A DNA stretch of 64,000 nt from the NCBI GenBank assembly GCA_045598285.1, contig JAZLLU010000001.1, forward strand, positions 22,785 through 86,784. Direction: 5' to 3'. The DNA is from RGIG5612 sp045598285. Its GTDB lineage: Bacteria; Bacillota; Clostridia; Lachnospirales; Lachnospiraceae. Position 1 is the first letter of the stretch. Each line of letters opens with the position of its first letter. Position numbers and translations under genes: made by a program. The notes beneath the pieces were generated by a model. That model was not told the DNA's origin. It did no database searches and saw only the letters and a program-made list of their open reading frames with translations. This document shows, piece after piece, positions 52,859 through 61,317 of this stretch.

Positions 52859-54223
52859 ATGAATTTAGTTTATGATGTTAGCGATAGACCTTCGTTTGGA
52901 AAGGTAATTGTATTCGCTATCCAACAGTTGCTTGCTATCTTAGCTGCAACAATCGCCGTTCCTTCAATCGTTGGAAACGGCATGAGCCAATCAGCAGCCC
53001 TTTTTGGAGCTGGCGTTGGTACAATTATTTATTTACTTTTCACAAAGTTTAAGAGCCCGGTTTTCTTAGGCTCATCATTCGCTTTTCTTGGATCAATGTT
53101 CGCAGCTTTTGCTGGAGCAGTTTCAGTTGAAGCTGGTCATGTAGGACTTATAATCGGTGCAATTTTTGCAGGTCTTGTTTATGTAATCATTGCAATTGTA
53201 GTTAAATTTGCAGGTGTTCGTTGGATTAACTACCTTATGCCAGCAGTTGTAATTGGACCAACAGTAGCAATTATCGGACTTAGCCTTGCAGGAAATGCAA
53301 TAGGAGATGCTTTACATGGTGCTGAAAAAAATAGCGATGGAGCATTTGTAATGACACAAAGCGCTTGGATATGCTTAATTTGCGCACTTGTAACATTGTT
53401 CGTAGTAATTATCTGCTCAGTATTCGGTAAGAAAATGATGAAACTTATACCATTCATTATCGGTATCGCGGCTGGATATATCGTAGCTACAATCTTTACA
53501 TTAATCGGAAATGCAACAGGAAATGAAGCACTTCAAATAATTGACTTTAGCGCATTTAAGGCAATGCAATGGGTTCCGGATTTTACATTCCTTAATATTC
53601 CTTCTGGAATTCCTCAAATAACTGGAACTTATATAGCAACACTTGCAGTTGCTTATGTACCTGTAGCATTCGTAGTATTCGCAGAGCACATTGCAGACCA
53701 CAAGAACTTATCATCAATCATTGGTAAAGAACTTCTTGAAGAGCCAGGTCTTCACAGAACACTTCTTGGTGATGGTGTTGGTTCAATGGCAGGCGCAATA
53801 TTTGGTGGATGTCCTAACACAACATACGGCGAGAGCGTAGGTTGCGTTGCAATCACAAAGAATGCTTCTGTTGTAACAATTCTTACAACTGCAATCATCG
53901 CAATAGTAATTTCATTCTGCGGACCATTCGTAACTTTCCTTTCAACAATACCTAGTTGCGTAATGGGTGGTGTTTGTATAACACTTTACGGTTTCATCGC
54001 TGTATCTGGTCTTAAGATGCTTCAGCCAGTAGACCTTAATGATAACGGAAACCTTTTTACAGCATCAGCAATCCTTATCGCTGGTATCGGTGGAATGACA
54101 CTTCAAATTGGTGCTGTAACATTAACAGAAATCGCATGTGCACTTATCCTTGGTATCATAGTTAACCTTGTAGTAAATATCAAAAAAGGTAACAAAGGAC
54201 CTGGAATGAAAGGAAACATGTAA
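52859..54223 (+). CDS. uraA: Uracil/xanthine permease UraA (NCS2 family)
   Basis: The 454-residue integral membrane protein takes up uracil by proton symport. It has about 14 helices and NCS2 signatures: FLGSSFAFLGSM, GPTVAIIGLSLAG, and the substrate-binding EHIADHKNLSSIIGKEL and GGCPNTTYGESVGCVAITKNAS. A very strong Shine-Dalgarno (AAGGAGG) precedes the ATG. It follows pyrR by 41 bases and ends in a terminator, so salvage (uptake) and the regulator are co-regulated. Confidence 0.95.
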   Translation: MNLVYDVSDRPSFGKVIVFAIQQLLAILAATIAVPSIVGNGMSQSAALFGAGVGTIIYLLFTKFKSPVFLGSSFAFLGSMFAAFAGAVSVEAGHVGLIIGAIFAGLVYVIIAIVVKFAGVRWINYLMPAVVIGPTVAIIGLSLAGNAIGDALHGAEKNSDGAFVMTQSAWICLICALVTLFVVIICSVFGKKMMKLIPFIIGIAAGYIVATIFTLIGNATGNEALQIIDFSAFKAMQWVPDFTFLNIPSGIPQITGTYIATLAVAYVPVAFVVFAEHIADHKNLSSIIGKELLEEPGLHRTLLGDGVGSMAGAIFGGCPNTTYGESVGCVAITKNASVVTILTTAIIAIVISFCGPFVTFLSTIPSCVMGGVCITLYGFIAVSGLKMLQPVDLNDNGNLFTASAILIAGIGGMTLQIGAVTLTEIACALILGIIVNLVVNIKKGNKGPGMKGNM

Positions 54224-54292
54224 TACCAAAGGAGAAATTGACTAAAAACAATTAGTTAAAAACTTCTATCCTTAAAATAAAAATATATTTTG

Positions 54293-54324
54293 AAGAAGTG
54301 GCCATTTAAGGTCACTTCTTTTTT
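54293..54324 (+). terminator. Rho-independent terminator after uraA
   Basis: An 11-base stem AAGAAGTGGCC (54293-54303) with GGTCACTTCTT (54310-54320) has one G-U pair, a 6-base loop and a run of six T (54319-54324). Confidence 0.85.
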
Positions 54325-54358
54325 GAAAATTTTAAGATAATGAATTTATGCATTTTTG

Positions 54359-54388
54359 ATGTATAAAATACATTGGTTATGGTATAAT
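54359..54388 (+). promoter_or_regulatory. argR promoter and candidate ARG-box-like operator
   Basis: A perfect 15-base palindrome ATGTATAAAATACAT (54359-54373) is directly upstream of an extended -10, TGGTATAAT (-10 at 54383-54388). Its half sites TGTAT/ATACA resemble those of ARG boxes with a one-base shorter centre. The argR ATG starts 7 bases after the -10, with no room for a leader, so the transcript is probably leaderless. Confidence 0.5.
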
Positions 54389-54395
54389 ATGGGGC

Positions 54396-54842
54396 ATGAA
54401 AACTAACAGACAAGAAAAGATAATTGAATTAATTGCTGAACATGAAATATCAACTCAGGAAAAGCTTGTTAAGCTTCTAAATAAAGAGGGATATAATGTT
54501 ACGCAAGCAACAGTTTCTAGGGATATTAAGGCGCTTCACCTTGAAAAAATTCCTGCAAAAAAAGGAAGTAAATATTTTTATCCTGAATCTAGGGTTGTAG
54601 ATCAGGAAAAGTATTTGCGTATTCTTAGCGATGGATTTGCTAGCATAGAGCAAGCTGGGAATATGATTGTGGTTCGTACTGTTGGTGGAATGGCTATGGC
54701 TGTTGCGGCAGCTTTAGATAACCTTAAATTACGAGAAATTGTTGGATGTATCGCAGGCGATGACACAATAATGTGTGCAACAAGAAGTGATATTGATGCG
54801 ACTAGCGTAATAGGAAAAATTAAAACACTTATAAAGAAATAA
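54396..54842 (+). CDS. argR: Arginine repressor ArgR
   Basis: The 148-residue protein has an N-terminal winged helix (residues 1-70, KLVKLLNKEGYNVTQATVSRDIKAL) and a C-terminal arginine-binding hexamerisation domain with NMIVVRTVGGMAMAVAAALD and GCIAGDDTIMCATR. It controls arginine synthesis and catabolism. The promoter layout suggests that the message starts at the ATG. The stop codon is directly followed by the recN ATG, the common argR-recN order in Firmicutes. Confidence 0.96.
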   Translation: MKTNRQEKIIELIAEHEISTQEKLVKLLNKEGYNVTQATVSRDIKALHLEKIPAKKGSKYFYPESRVVDQEKYLRILSDGFASIEQAGNMIVVRTVGGMAMAVAAALDNLKLREIVGCIAGDDTIMCATRSDIDATSVIGKIKTLIKK

Positions 54843-56519
54843 ATGTTAAAAAATGTTCACATCAAAAATTTAGCATTAATTGCCGAGACAGACATTGATT
54901 TTGAAAAGTCCCTTAATATTTTAACTGGCGAAACCGGTGCAGGAAAATCAATAATCATTAGTTCTATTAACATTGGTCTCGGTGACAAAGCTAACAAGGG
55001 AATTATTCGAAATGGAGAAAAAGAGGGCCTTGTTGAGCTCACTTTTGTGACGCAAAATAAAAAAGTTTTTGATGCACTTGATAGTCTTGGAATTGAACGC
55101 GATGGTGAAAATGTAACTATTAAACGTAAGATTTCTGCTGATTCAAGTATTAGCAAAATTAATGGTGAAAGTGTTACATTAGCAAACTTGAAAATGATTA
55201 CTAGTATGCTAGTAGATGTTCATGGACAGCATGACCATCAAAGTTTATTAGATTCGAAAAATCATATAAATATTGTAGATGATTTTGGAGGAACAAAACT
55301 TCTTAACGCAAAAGAAAAGCTACAAGAAAAATATTATGAATATAAGGCATTAAAAAAAGAACTTGATTCTTTTAATATGAACGAAGATGAACTTGCGAAA
55401 GAAAAAGAACTTTTGCTTCATGAACTAAAAGAAATTGAAGATGCGGCTATAAAAGAAAATGAAGACGAAGAATTAGAAACTGAGTTTAAAAAACTTTCTA
55501 ACGCAGAAAAAATTCACGAAAATACGAATAAAGCAAACATAAATATTAACGACGAAAACGATGGAGCAATCACTAAAATTAATGTTGCACTAAAAGAAAT
55601 AACCCAAGCGCTTAAGTTTGATGAAAGCCTTGATGAGTTAAGGAAACAAATTTTAGATTTAGATTCAGTCATTAAAGATGTAGGACATGATTTGAACCAT
55701 TATATTGATAACAATGCTTTTGATCCTCAAAGATTTAGCGAAGTTAGAGATAGACTTAACCAAATAAATCACTTAAAAGATAGATATGGAAAAAGTGTTA
55801 AGGAAATAAGTGAATATGCAAATAACATAAAAGAAAAGTTAGATAAATACGAAAACTATTCACAAAAAAGAGAAGAATTAATTAGTAAACAAAAGGATTT
55901 AGCTAGTGAAGTAAATGAAAAAGCAAAGAAACTTTCTCAAGAAAGAAAGAAGGCAGCTTCTAAGTTAGAACCTATGATAATAGAAAATTTACAAGACTTA
56001 AATTTCCTTAATTGTGAGTTTAAAATCAATTTTGAAAAGGCAAGTAAAATAACAGCAGCTGGATTTGATAATGTAGAGTTTTTAATTTCAACGAATCCAG
56101 GTGAACCAATAAAACCATTATCAAAAGTAGCATCAGGCGGGGAACTTTCAAGAATAATGCTTTCAATAAAATCGTCAGTTGCTAAAGCGGATAATATTGA
56201 AACACTAATATTTGATGAAATTGATACAGGAATTAGTGGAAATACAGCTTATAAAGTTGCAGAAAAATTAGATTTCTTAAGCAAAACACATCAGATAATT
56301 TGTATAACGCACCTTCCACAAATTGCATCTATGGCAGATTATCATTTTGAAATTCAAAAATCAGTTCAAAATGGTAATACAATTTCTGGCATTAAGCTTT
56401 TAAGTGATAAAGAAAGTGATATTGCAATTGCGAAACTCTTAGGTGGCGACAAAGTAACTAATGCAGCACTAGAAAATGCGGTTGAGTTAAAAAAGGCTTC
56501 AAAAGAAGCTAAAAAATAA
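54843..56519 (+). CDS. recN: DNA repair protein RecN
   Basis: An SMC-like ATPase used in double-strand break repair. The 558-residue protein starts MLKNVHIKNLALIAETDIDFEKS with Walker A GETGAGKSI, has a long coiled coil (about residues 150-365), and ends in the second ATPase half with the signature LSRIMLSIKSS, LIFDEIDTGISG (Walker B) and ITHLPQIASMADYHF. The ATG abuts the argR stop. No strong Shine-Dalgarno is visible, so translation is probably coupled to argR. Confidence 0.96.
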   Translation: MLKNVHIKNLALIAETDIDFEKSLNILTGETGAGKSIIISSINIGLGDKANKGIIRNGEKEGLVELTFVTQNKKVFDALDSLGIERDGENVTIKRKISADSSISKINGESVTLANLKMITSMLVDVHGQHDHQSLLDSKNHINIVDDFGGTKLLNAKEKLQEKYYEYKALKKELDSFNMNEDELAKEKELLLHELKEIEDAAIKENEDEELETEFKKLSNAEKIHENTNKANININDENDGAITKINVALKEITQALKFDESLDELRKQILDLDSVIKDVGHDLNHYIDNNAFDPQRFSEVRDRLNQINHLKDRYGKSVKEISEYANNIKEKLDKYENYSQKREELISKQKDLASEVNEKAKKLSQERKKAASKLEPMIIENLQDLNFLNCEFKINFEKASKITAAGFDNVEFLISTNPGEPIKPLSKVASGGELSRIMLSIKSSVAKADNIETLIFDEIDTGISGNTAYKVAEKLDFLSKTHQIICITHLPQIASMADYHFEIQKSVQNGNTISGIKLLSDKESDIAIAKLLGGDKVTNAALENAVELKKASKEAKK

Positions 56520-56587
56520 ATTATAGACATAAAATAAACAAATTAAAGTTTTACACTTAACAAACTATAATAAAAAAGGGACTAATC

Positions 56588-57445
56588 ATGGGAAAAAATT
56601 TAGTATTATTTAATCCATTCTCATCAAATGGAAATGGCGCAAAAGCAGTTGAGAAAATTAAAAAATATGTCGATGAAGAATTAGAATTTGTTGACATGAC
56701 TAAGATTGAAAAATACAGCGATTTTTTTGCTTCGCTTAATCCAGACGATAAGATTTATATTTGTGGTGGCGACGGAACACTTAATCATATAATTAATGAT
56801 TGTGATGATAAGTTTCCTGAAAATGATATATATTTCTTTGGGATTGGAACTGGAAACGATTTTCTTTTAGATCGTGGATTTAAGACTCCATGCCCACCAC
56901 TTAAAATAAATGAATACTTAAAAGATTTGCCTACAGTTGATGTTAAAGGAAAAACATATTATTTTCTTAACTGTGTAGCTTTCGGAATTGATGGTTGGGT
57001 TTGCGGTGTAGCTGAGCAAGAGAAAAAGAAAAATCCAAAGGTTAAATCTAATTATACAATTATTGCGCTTAAAGGACTTTTGGGCCAATTTAGTCCACGT
57101 AATGCAACGGTTAGAGTTGATGGAGGTGAGCCACTACATCTTTCAAGAGTTTGGATGTCTCCAACGATGAATGGAAAATATTTTGGTGGAGGAATGAAAG
57201 TTACTCCAATGCAAGATAGATTAAATAAAGAACGTACACTTACTTATATGGCTTGCCATAATTCAAATAGATTTCAAATCACAACTGGATTTATTCAAAT
57301 TTTTGGCGGAAATCATGTTAATAACCCAACAGCTAAATTCATTACGGGACATGAGATAACAGTTGAATTTGATAAACCTATGACTCTTAATATTGACGGT
57401 GAGCCAATATATGATGTATTAAAATATACAGCACGTAAATTTTAA
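56588..57445 (+). CDS. Diacylglycerol kinase-family lipid kinase
   Basis: The 285-residue protein has the DAGK catalytic start (MGKNLVLFNPFSSNGNG) and the nucleotide-binding motif ICGGDGTLNHIINDCDD, followed by FGIGTGNDFLLDRG, and an N-terminal-type beta-sheet end (PMTLNIDGEPIYDV). It phosphorylates diacylglycerol or another lipid alcohol, by family inference. A Shine-Dalgarno (AAAGGGA) and a TATAAT-like box precede it. plsC is encoded 17 bases downstream, which suggests a role in phospholipid synthesis. Confidence 0.92.
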   Translation: MGKNLVLFNPFSSNGNGAKAVEKIKKYVDEELEFVDMTKIEKYSDFFASLNPDDKIYICGGDGTLNHIINDCDDKFPENDIYFFGIGTGNDFLLDRGFKTPCPPLKINEYLKDLPTVDVKGKTYYFLNCVAFGIDGWVCGVAEQEKKKNPKVKSNYTIIALKGLLGQFSPRNATVRVDGGEPLHLSRVWMSPTMNGKYFGGGMKVTPMQDRLNKERTLTYMACHNSNRFQITTGFIQIFGGNHVNNPTAKFITGHEITVEFDKPMTLNIDGEPIYDVLKYTARKF

Positions 57446-57462
57446 TTAAGGATTAAGAAAGT

Positions 57463-58158
57463 ATGTTTATTCTTTCAATTATTTCCAGTTTTTTTATAAG
57501 CAAAAAGAAAAAATATACTCAAGATAGTAAGTATTTTAGGTTCTTGCTTTATGCATGTACTAAAATAGTTTTATTTGTTGCAAGAATTAAATATAAAATT
57601 TCTGGCTTAGAAAAAATCCCTAAAGATTCAAGATTTTTACTTGTAGAAAATCATAGAGCAAATTTTGATCCTATTATCACATGGGACATTCTTAATAAAC
57701 TTAAAAATCCTTATGCAACATTAACCTATATTTCAAAACCTGAAAATTTTAAATATCCAGTTTTTGGAAAAATACTTAATAGATGCTGTTTCCTTCCAAT
57801 TGATAGAGAAAATCCTAGAAGCTCGATGAGGACTTTAATGGAAGCGGCTGATTTTATTAAACAAGACAAATTCTCTGTTTGTGTTTACCCAGAAGGAACT
57901 AGAAATAAAACCAATGAGCCTTTGTTAGAATTTCACAATGGTTTATTTAAGATTGCTCAGATGGCAAATGTTCCGATTGTTATTGCAACTGTTAAAAACT
58001 CTGAGCAACTTATGAAAAATTTTCCGTTTAAGAAAACTCTTATGCAATTTGATGTGTTAGAAGTAATGAATGCTGATAAGGTTATGGAATTAAAAACAAA
58101 CGAAATTGGAGATTATGTTAGAAAAGTAATGGAAGCTAATCTAACAAAAGAAAATTAA
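57463..58158 (+). CDS. plsC: 1-acylglycerol-3-phosphate acyltransferase PlsC
   Basis: The 231-residue membrane-bound enzyme adds the second acyl chain in phosphatidic acid synthesis. The acyltransferase motif H-x4-D is seen in VENHRANFDPI, followed by FLPIDRENPRSSMR and YPEGTRNKTNEP. An N-terminal hydrophobic segment anchors the protein. Its 3' end overlaps the convergent rqcH gene by 4 bases. It is co-directional with the lipid kinase. Confidence 0.93.
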   Translation: MFILSIISSFFISKKKKYTQDSKYFRFLLYACTKIVLFVARIKYKISGLEKIPKDSRFLLVENHRANFDPIITWDILNKLKNPYATLTYISKPENFKYPVFGKILNRCCFLPIDRENPRSSMRTLMEAADFIKQDKFSVCVYPEGTRNKTNEPLLEFHNGLFKIAQMANVPIVIATVKNSEQLMKNFPFKKTLMQFDVLEVMNADKVMELKTNEIGDYVRKVMEANLTKEN

Positions 58159-59894
58159 TCAACTTTCTTTATCGAATCGATATTTGTACTAGCTAAAAGA
58201 GAATAGTTTGTATGATAGATAACAAAGCCGGGTTTGCTTCCGGCTGTTTTTTTTAAGTGTTTTTTTTGCACATAGTCAACTTCTACTGAAGGAGAGCTGC
58301 CTGCTTTAGAAAAATGCGCAGCGAGATTAGCAGCTTCTTCAATGGATTTATCAGAAGGCTCAGCACCGTTTGTTTTAAGAATTACATGACTTCCGGGAAT
58401 TTTCTTTGCATGAAACCACCAATCATCATTATTTGCTAACTTAAAAGAAAGATATTCATTTTGATAATTGTTTTTGCCAACAAATATATCAAGACCATCG
58501 CTAGATAAAAAGTGCATAGGAGCAGATTTAATAGCTTTTTTTAGAGAGTTATCTTTGCGAAGACCTTTTTGCTTAATGTATCCACTTTCAATCATTTCTT
58601 TTTTTAGGTCGGATATATCCGCTTCGTTTTGGACAGTATCTAAACTAGCCTGAATCGATTCAAGATGTTCAATTTCATCCTTCGTATCTTTAATAATTTC
58701 TGATAAAGAATCAAAAGTTCTTTTTAACTTTGAATATTTCTCATAATATCTTTTTCCATTTTCAATAGGCGAAATAGTAGGGTCAAGCAAAATAGTTATC
58801 TCTTCATTTGTGTGGTAATTTACAGCTACCATAGATTTTGAACCTGCTGGCACATTGTAGCCATAAGCAGTGATTAATTCGCCATATAGTTGATATTTAT
58901 CTTTTTTCTTAGTATCTTCGATTTGTTTAAGTTGCAAATCATATTTCTTGTAATCTTTAGAAAGAAGTGTTTGTAAAATTCCTCTTAAATCAGAGGTTTT
59001 TTGTCGAAGTGTTGTAAAGCTTTGACGTTTATTGTAATAATCATATAAAAGCGCAGAAATGCTTTCATATTTTTCGATTTTTAAATTTGAATAAATACTA
59101 AAGATAAAAGGCGCAAAGAAAATTGGCTCATCATTATCGTAGACGATATTAGGTTCAAAAGATTTTGACCTTATTATTTCCATATATTTTTCAAAAGTCG
59201 TCATTAATCTAGAAATTTCATCTTTATCTAAAGTCGAAGCACTTCTATCGGAATCAATATCGGCCTTAGCACAAATTTCTTGGGCAAGTATAGTGCTGAT
59301 TCCAGTAAACTTAGCACTAAAGAATTTTGAAAGAGCAATATTATCAAATTCAATTTTTTCGGAATATGTATTGAAACTTAAAGGATTTAGTTTTTCATTT
59401 TCAAATGGCACAAAATAATTTCTGCCCGGTAAAACTTCCCTTACAGAACTTACTAAAGCATTAACATGTTTAATAGAATCTAATATTTTGTCTTCATCTC
59501 TAAAAATAATATTTGAGTGTTTTCCCATTAGCTCGATAGTTAAAATCTTTTTGCAAAGATCTCCCATCTCGTTAAAATGTTCGATTTCTATGTCTATAAT
59601 TCTTTCTAGAGAAGGTTGAGAAATTTTTATAATTTTTCCGTTTTGGATATGCTTTCTAAGTAGCATGCAAAAACTAGGTGCATTAAGTGGAGCTGTCTTA
59701 TTTTGATTTGTAAGATAGCAAATAGGCAAAGAAGGATTAGCGCTAATTAAAAGACGTTTTTGCGCCCCTTCTTTTTTTATGGTTAGTAAAAGCTCTTCCT
59801 TTTCAGGCTGAGCAATTTTAATAATTCTTCCTTCAAGAATCTCATTATTTAATTCAGCACACAAAGCTGCAACGCAGCTGCCATCAAAAGCCAT
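58155..59894 (-). CDS. rqcH: Rqc2 homologue RqcH (NFACT family)
   Basis: RqcH adds C-terminal alanine tails to nascent chains on obstructed 50S subunits and so marks them for degradation. The 579-residue protein has NFACT-N (MAFDGSCVAALCAELNNEIL, LLISANPSLP), a middle coiled-coil part, and the NFACT-R domain with GLDIFVGKNNYQNEYLSFK and DWWFHAKKIPGSHVILK; the end is the (VDYVQKKHLKK) type. The promoter on the minus strand is a perfect 17-spaced pair (TTGACC, TAATAT) that places the ATG at the expected start site, and no Shine-Dalgarno is visible. Confidence 0.96.
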   Translation of the reverse strand: MAFDGSCVAALCAELNNEILEGRIIKIAQPEKEELLLTIKKEGAQKRLLISANPSLPICYLTNQNKTAPLNAPSFCMLLRKHIQNGKIIKISQPSLERIIDIEIEHFNEMGDLCKKILTIELMGKHSNIIFRDEDKILDSIKHVNALVSSVREVLPGRNYFVPFENEKLNPLSFNTYSEKIEFDNIALSKFFSAKFTGISTILAQEICAKADIDSDRSASTLDKDEISRLMTTFEKYMEIIRSKSFEPNIVYDNDEPIFFAPFIFSIYSNLKIEKYESISALLYDYYNKRQSFTTLRQKTSDLRGILQTLLSKDYKKYDLQLKQIEDTKKKDKYQLYGELITAYGYNVPAGSKSMVAVNYHTNEEITILLDPTISPIENGKRYYEKYSKLKRTFDSLSEIIKDTKDEIEHLESIQASLDTVQNEADISDLKKEMIESGYIKQKGLRKDNSLKKAIKSAPMHFLSSDGLDIFVGKNNYQNEYLSFKLANNDDWWFHAKKIPGSHVILKTNGAEPSDKSIEEAANLAAHFSKAGSSPSVEVDYVQKKHLKKTAGSKPGFVIYHTNYSLLASTNIDSIKKVD

Positions 59895-59900
59895 ACACTA

Positions 59901-59941
59901 ATATTAAGTTAATTGTTAATTAAGGTCAAATATTATATAAT
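59901..59941. promoter_or_regulatory. Overlapping divergent promoters of rqcH and mntP
   Basis: Minus strand: -35 TTGACC (59924-59929) and -10 TAATAT (59901-59906), 17 bases apart, with the rqcH ATG 6 bases after the -10. Plus strand: -35 TTGTTA (59913-59918) and -10 TATAAT (59936-59941), 17 bases apart, with the mntP ATG 6 bases after the -10. The two promoters share about 17 bases, so they may compete for polymerase. Both transcripts look leaderless. Confidence 0.65.
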
Positions 59942-59947
59942 TTGGAC

Positions 59948-60517
59948 ATGAGTTTTATTGAAATTTTGCTTATTGGAATAGGACTTTCTATGGACGCCTT
60001 TGCAGTCGCACTTTGCAAAGGTCTTTCTATGAAAAAAATTGATATAAAGGCGGGAGTTATTATCGCCGGATTTTTTGGTGTCTTCCAAGCAGGCATGCCT
60101 TTAATTGGATACTTTATATGTATAAATTTTGAAAAATACATATCTTCATTTGATCACTGGATTGCTTTTGGACTTTTAGAAATTATTGGAATTAAAATGA
60201 TAATTGATGCAATAAAAGAAAAGAAAAATCCCGATGATGAAAATGAATTCAAACTTAAAATTGGTGAATTATTTATTTTAGCAATTGCAACTAGTATTGA
60301 TGCTTTAGCTGTAGGAGTGTCCTTTGCATGTTTAGATGACATTAACATTTTTATTTCTGTTTTAATTATTGGAGTAACAACACTAATTCTTTCTTTTATT
60401 GGTGTTTTGATTGGAAATAAATTTGGTGCAAAGTTCAAGACAAAGGCTCAAGTTATCGGCGGTATTATTCTTATTTTGATTGGAATTAAAATTATCATTG
60501 AACATTTATTCTTCTAG
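59948..60517 (+). CDS. mntP: Manganese efflux pump MntP
   Basis: The 189-residue membrane protein exports Mn2+. It has six helices and two repeats with the conserved acids: SMDAFAVALCKGLS near the start and TSIDALAVGVSFACL in the second half. The start is set at ATG 59948 (MSFIEILLIGIG); a TTG at 59942 overlaps the -10 box and is unlikely. The predicted start of transcription coincides with the ATG. In other bacteria mntP is controlled by a Mn2+ riboswitch or MntR; I see no room for a leader riboswitch here. Confidence 0.94.
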   Translation: MSFIEILLIGIGLSMDAFAVALCKGLSMKKIDIKAGVIIAGFFGVFQAGMPLIGYFICINFEKYISSFDHWIAFGLLEIIGIKMIIDAIKEKKNPDDENEFKLKIGELFILAIATSIDALAVGVSFACLDDINIFISVLIIGVTTLILSFIGVLIGNKFGAKFKTKAQVIGGIILILIGIKIIIEHLFF

Positions 60518-60610
60518 GCTATTCATAGATAATTCACAAATTTAAGTAATATTATAACTATAAATTTTATCGTTTTGGCTATAAGGAAAAATTTTGAGAA
60601 AGGAAAAATA

Positions 60611-60630
60611 AATCCAATCACTATTGGATT
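60611..60630 (+). promoter_or_regulatory. Hairpin before the response-regulator Shine-Dalgarno
   Basis: An 8-base perfect stem (AATCCAAT, ATTGGATT) with a 4-base loop ends 4 bases before the AAAAGG Shine-Dalgarno of the response regulator. It lies in a 125-base intergenic region and could modulate translation or mRNA stability. Confidence 0.4.
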
Positions 60631-60642
60631 ATAAAAGGCTTT

Positions 60643-61317
60643 ATGAACGAATTGAAAATTTTAATAGTTGATGATGAAGCAAAACTAAGAAAGATTGTTA
60701 AAGACTTCCTTGTAAAAAAAGACTACGTAGTTTTAGAAGCTGGAAATGGCGAAGAGGCTATGGATATTATTTATGAGGACAAGAACATCGATCTTGTTAT
60801 TTTAGATGTTATGATGCCAAAGATGGATGGTTGGGAGACATGTAAAGAAATTAGAAAAATTTCAACAGTTCCAATTATTATGTTGACAGCAAAAGATGAC
60901 GAGACAGATGAACTTTTAGGATATAACCTTGGTATTGATGAATATATTACTAAACCATTCAGCCCTAAAATCTTAGTTGCGAGGATTGATGCAATTTTAA
61001 GAAGAGCTAATAAACTTAATGAAGAAGACGTAATAGAAGTTGGTAAACTTATTATTAATAAAACGTCACATGTAGTGAGTGTTGATGGAAAAGAAGTTGA
61101 ACTTAGTTTTAAGGAATTTGAGCTTCTTTGCTATTTTGCTGAAAATAAAGGAATCGCACTTTCAAGAGAAAAAATCTTAAATAGTGTTTGGAATTACGAT
61201 TATTTTGGTGATGCACGTACAATTGATACTCATGTAAAGAAAATTAGAAGTAAACTAGGTGATTGTGGCGATTATATTAAGACAATTTGGGGCATGGGAT
61301 ATAAATTTGAGGTATGA
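60643..61317 (+). CDS. OmpR/PhoB-type response regulator
   Basis: The 224-residue protein has a receiver domain (residues 1-120: the acidic pair in IVDDEAKLRK, the phosphoacceptor Asp in LVILDVMMPKMDG, the Lys in YITKPFSP) and a C-terminal winged helix (LSFKEFELLCYFAENKG, DARTIDTHVKKIRSKLG). It should be phosphorylated by the kinase encoded next, whose ATG overlaps its stop by 4 bases. The signal is unknown. A hairpin lies just before its ribosome-binding site. Confidence 0.95.
   Translation: MNELKILIVDDEAKLRKIVKDFLVKKDYVVLEAGNGEEAMDIIYEDKNIDLVILDVMMPKMDGWETCKEIRKISTVPIIMLTAKDDETDELLGYNLGIDEYITKPFSPKILVARIDAILRRANKLNEEDVIEVGKLIINKTSHVVSVDGKEVELSFKEFELLCYFAENKGIALSREKILNSVWNYDYFGDARTIDTHVKKIRSKLGDCGDYIKTIWGMGYKFEV

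Noticed and set aside
59895..59948. Mn2+ riboswitch (yybP-ykoY) before mntP
   Set aside because: The promoter puts the transcription start at or next to the ATG, leaving no leader for an aptamer.
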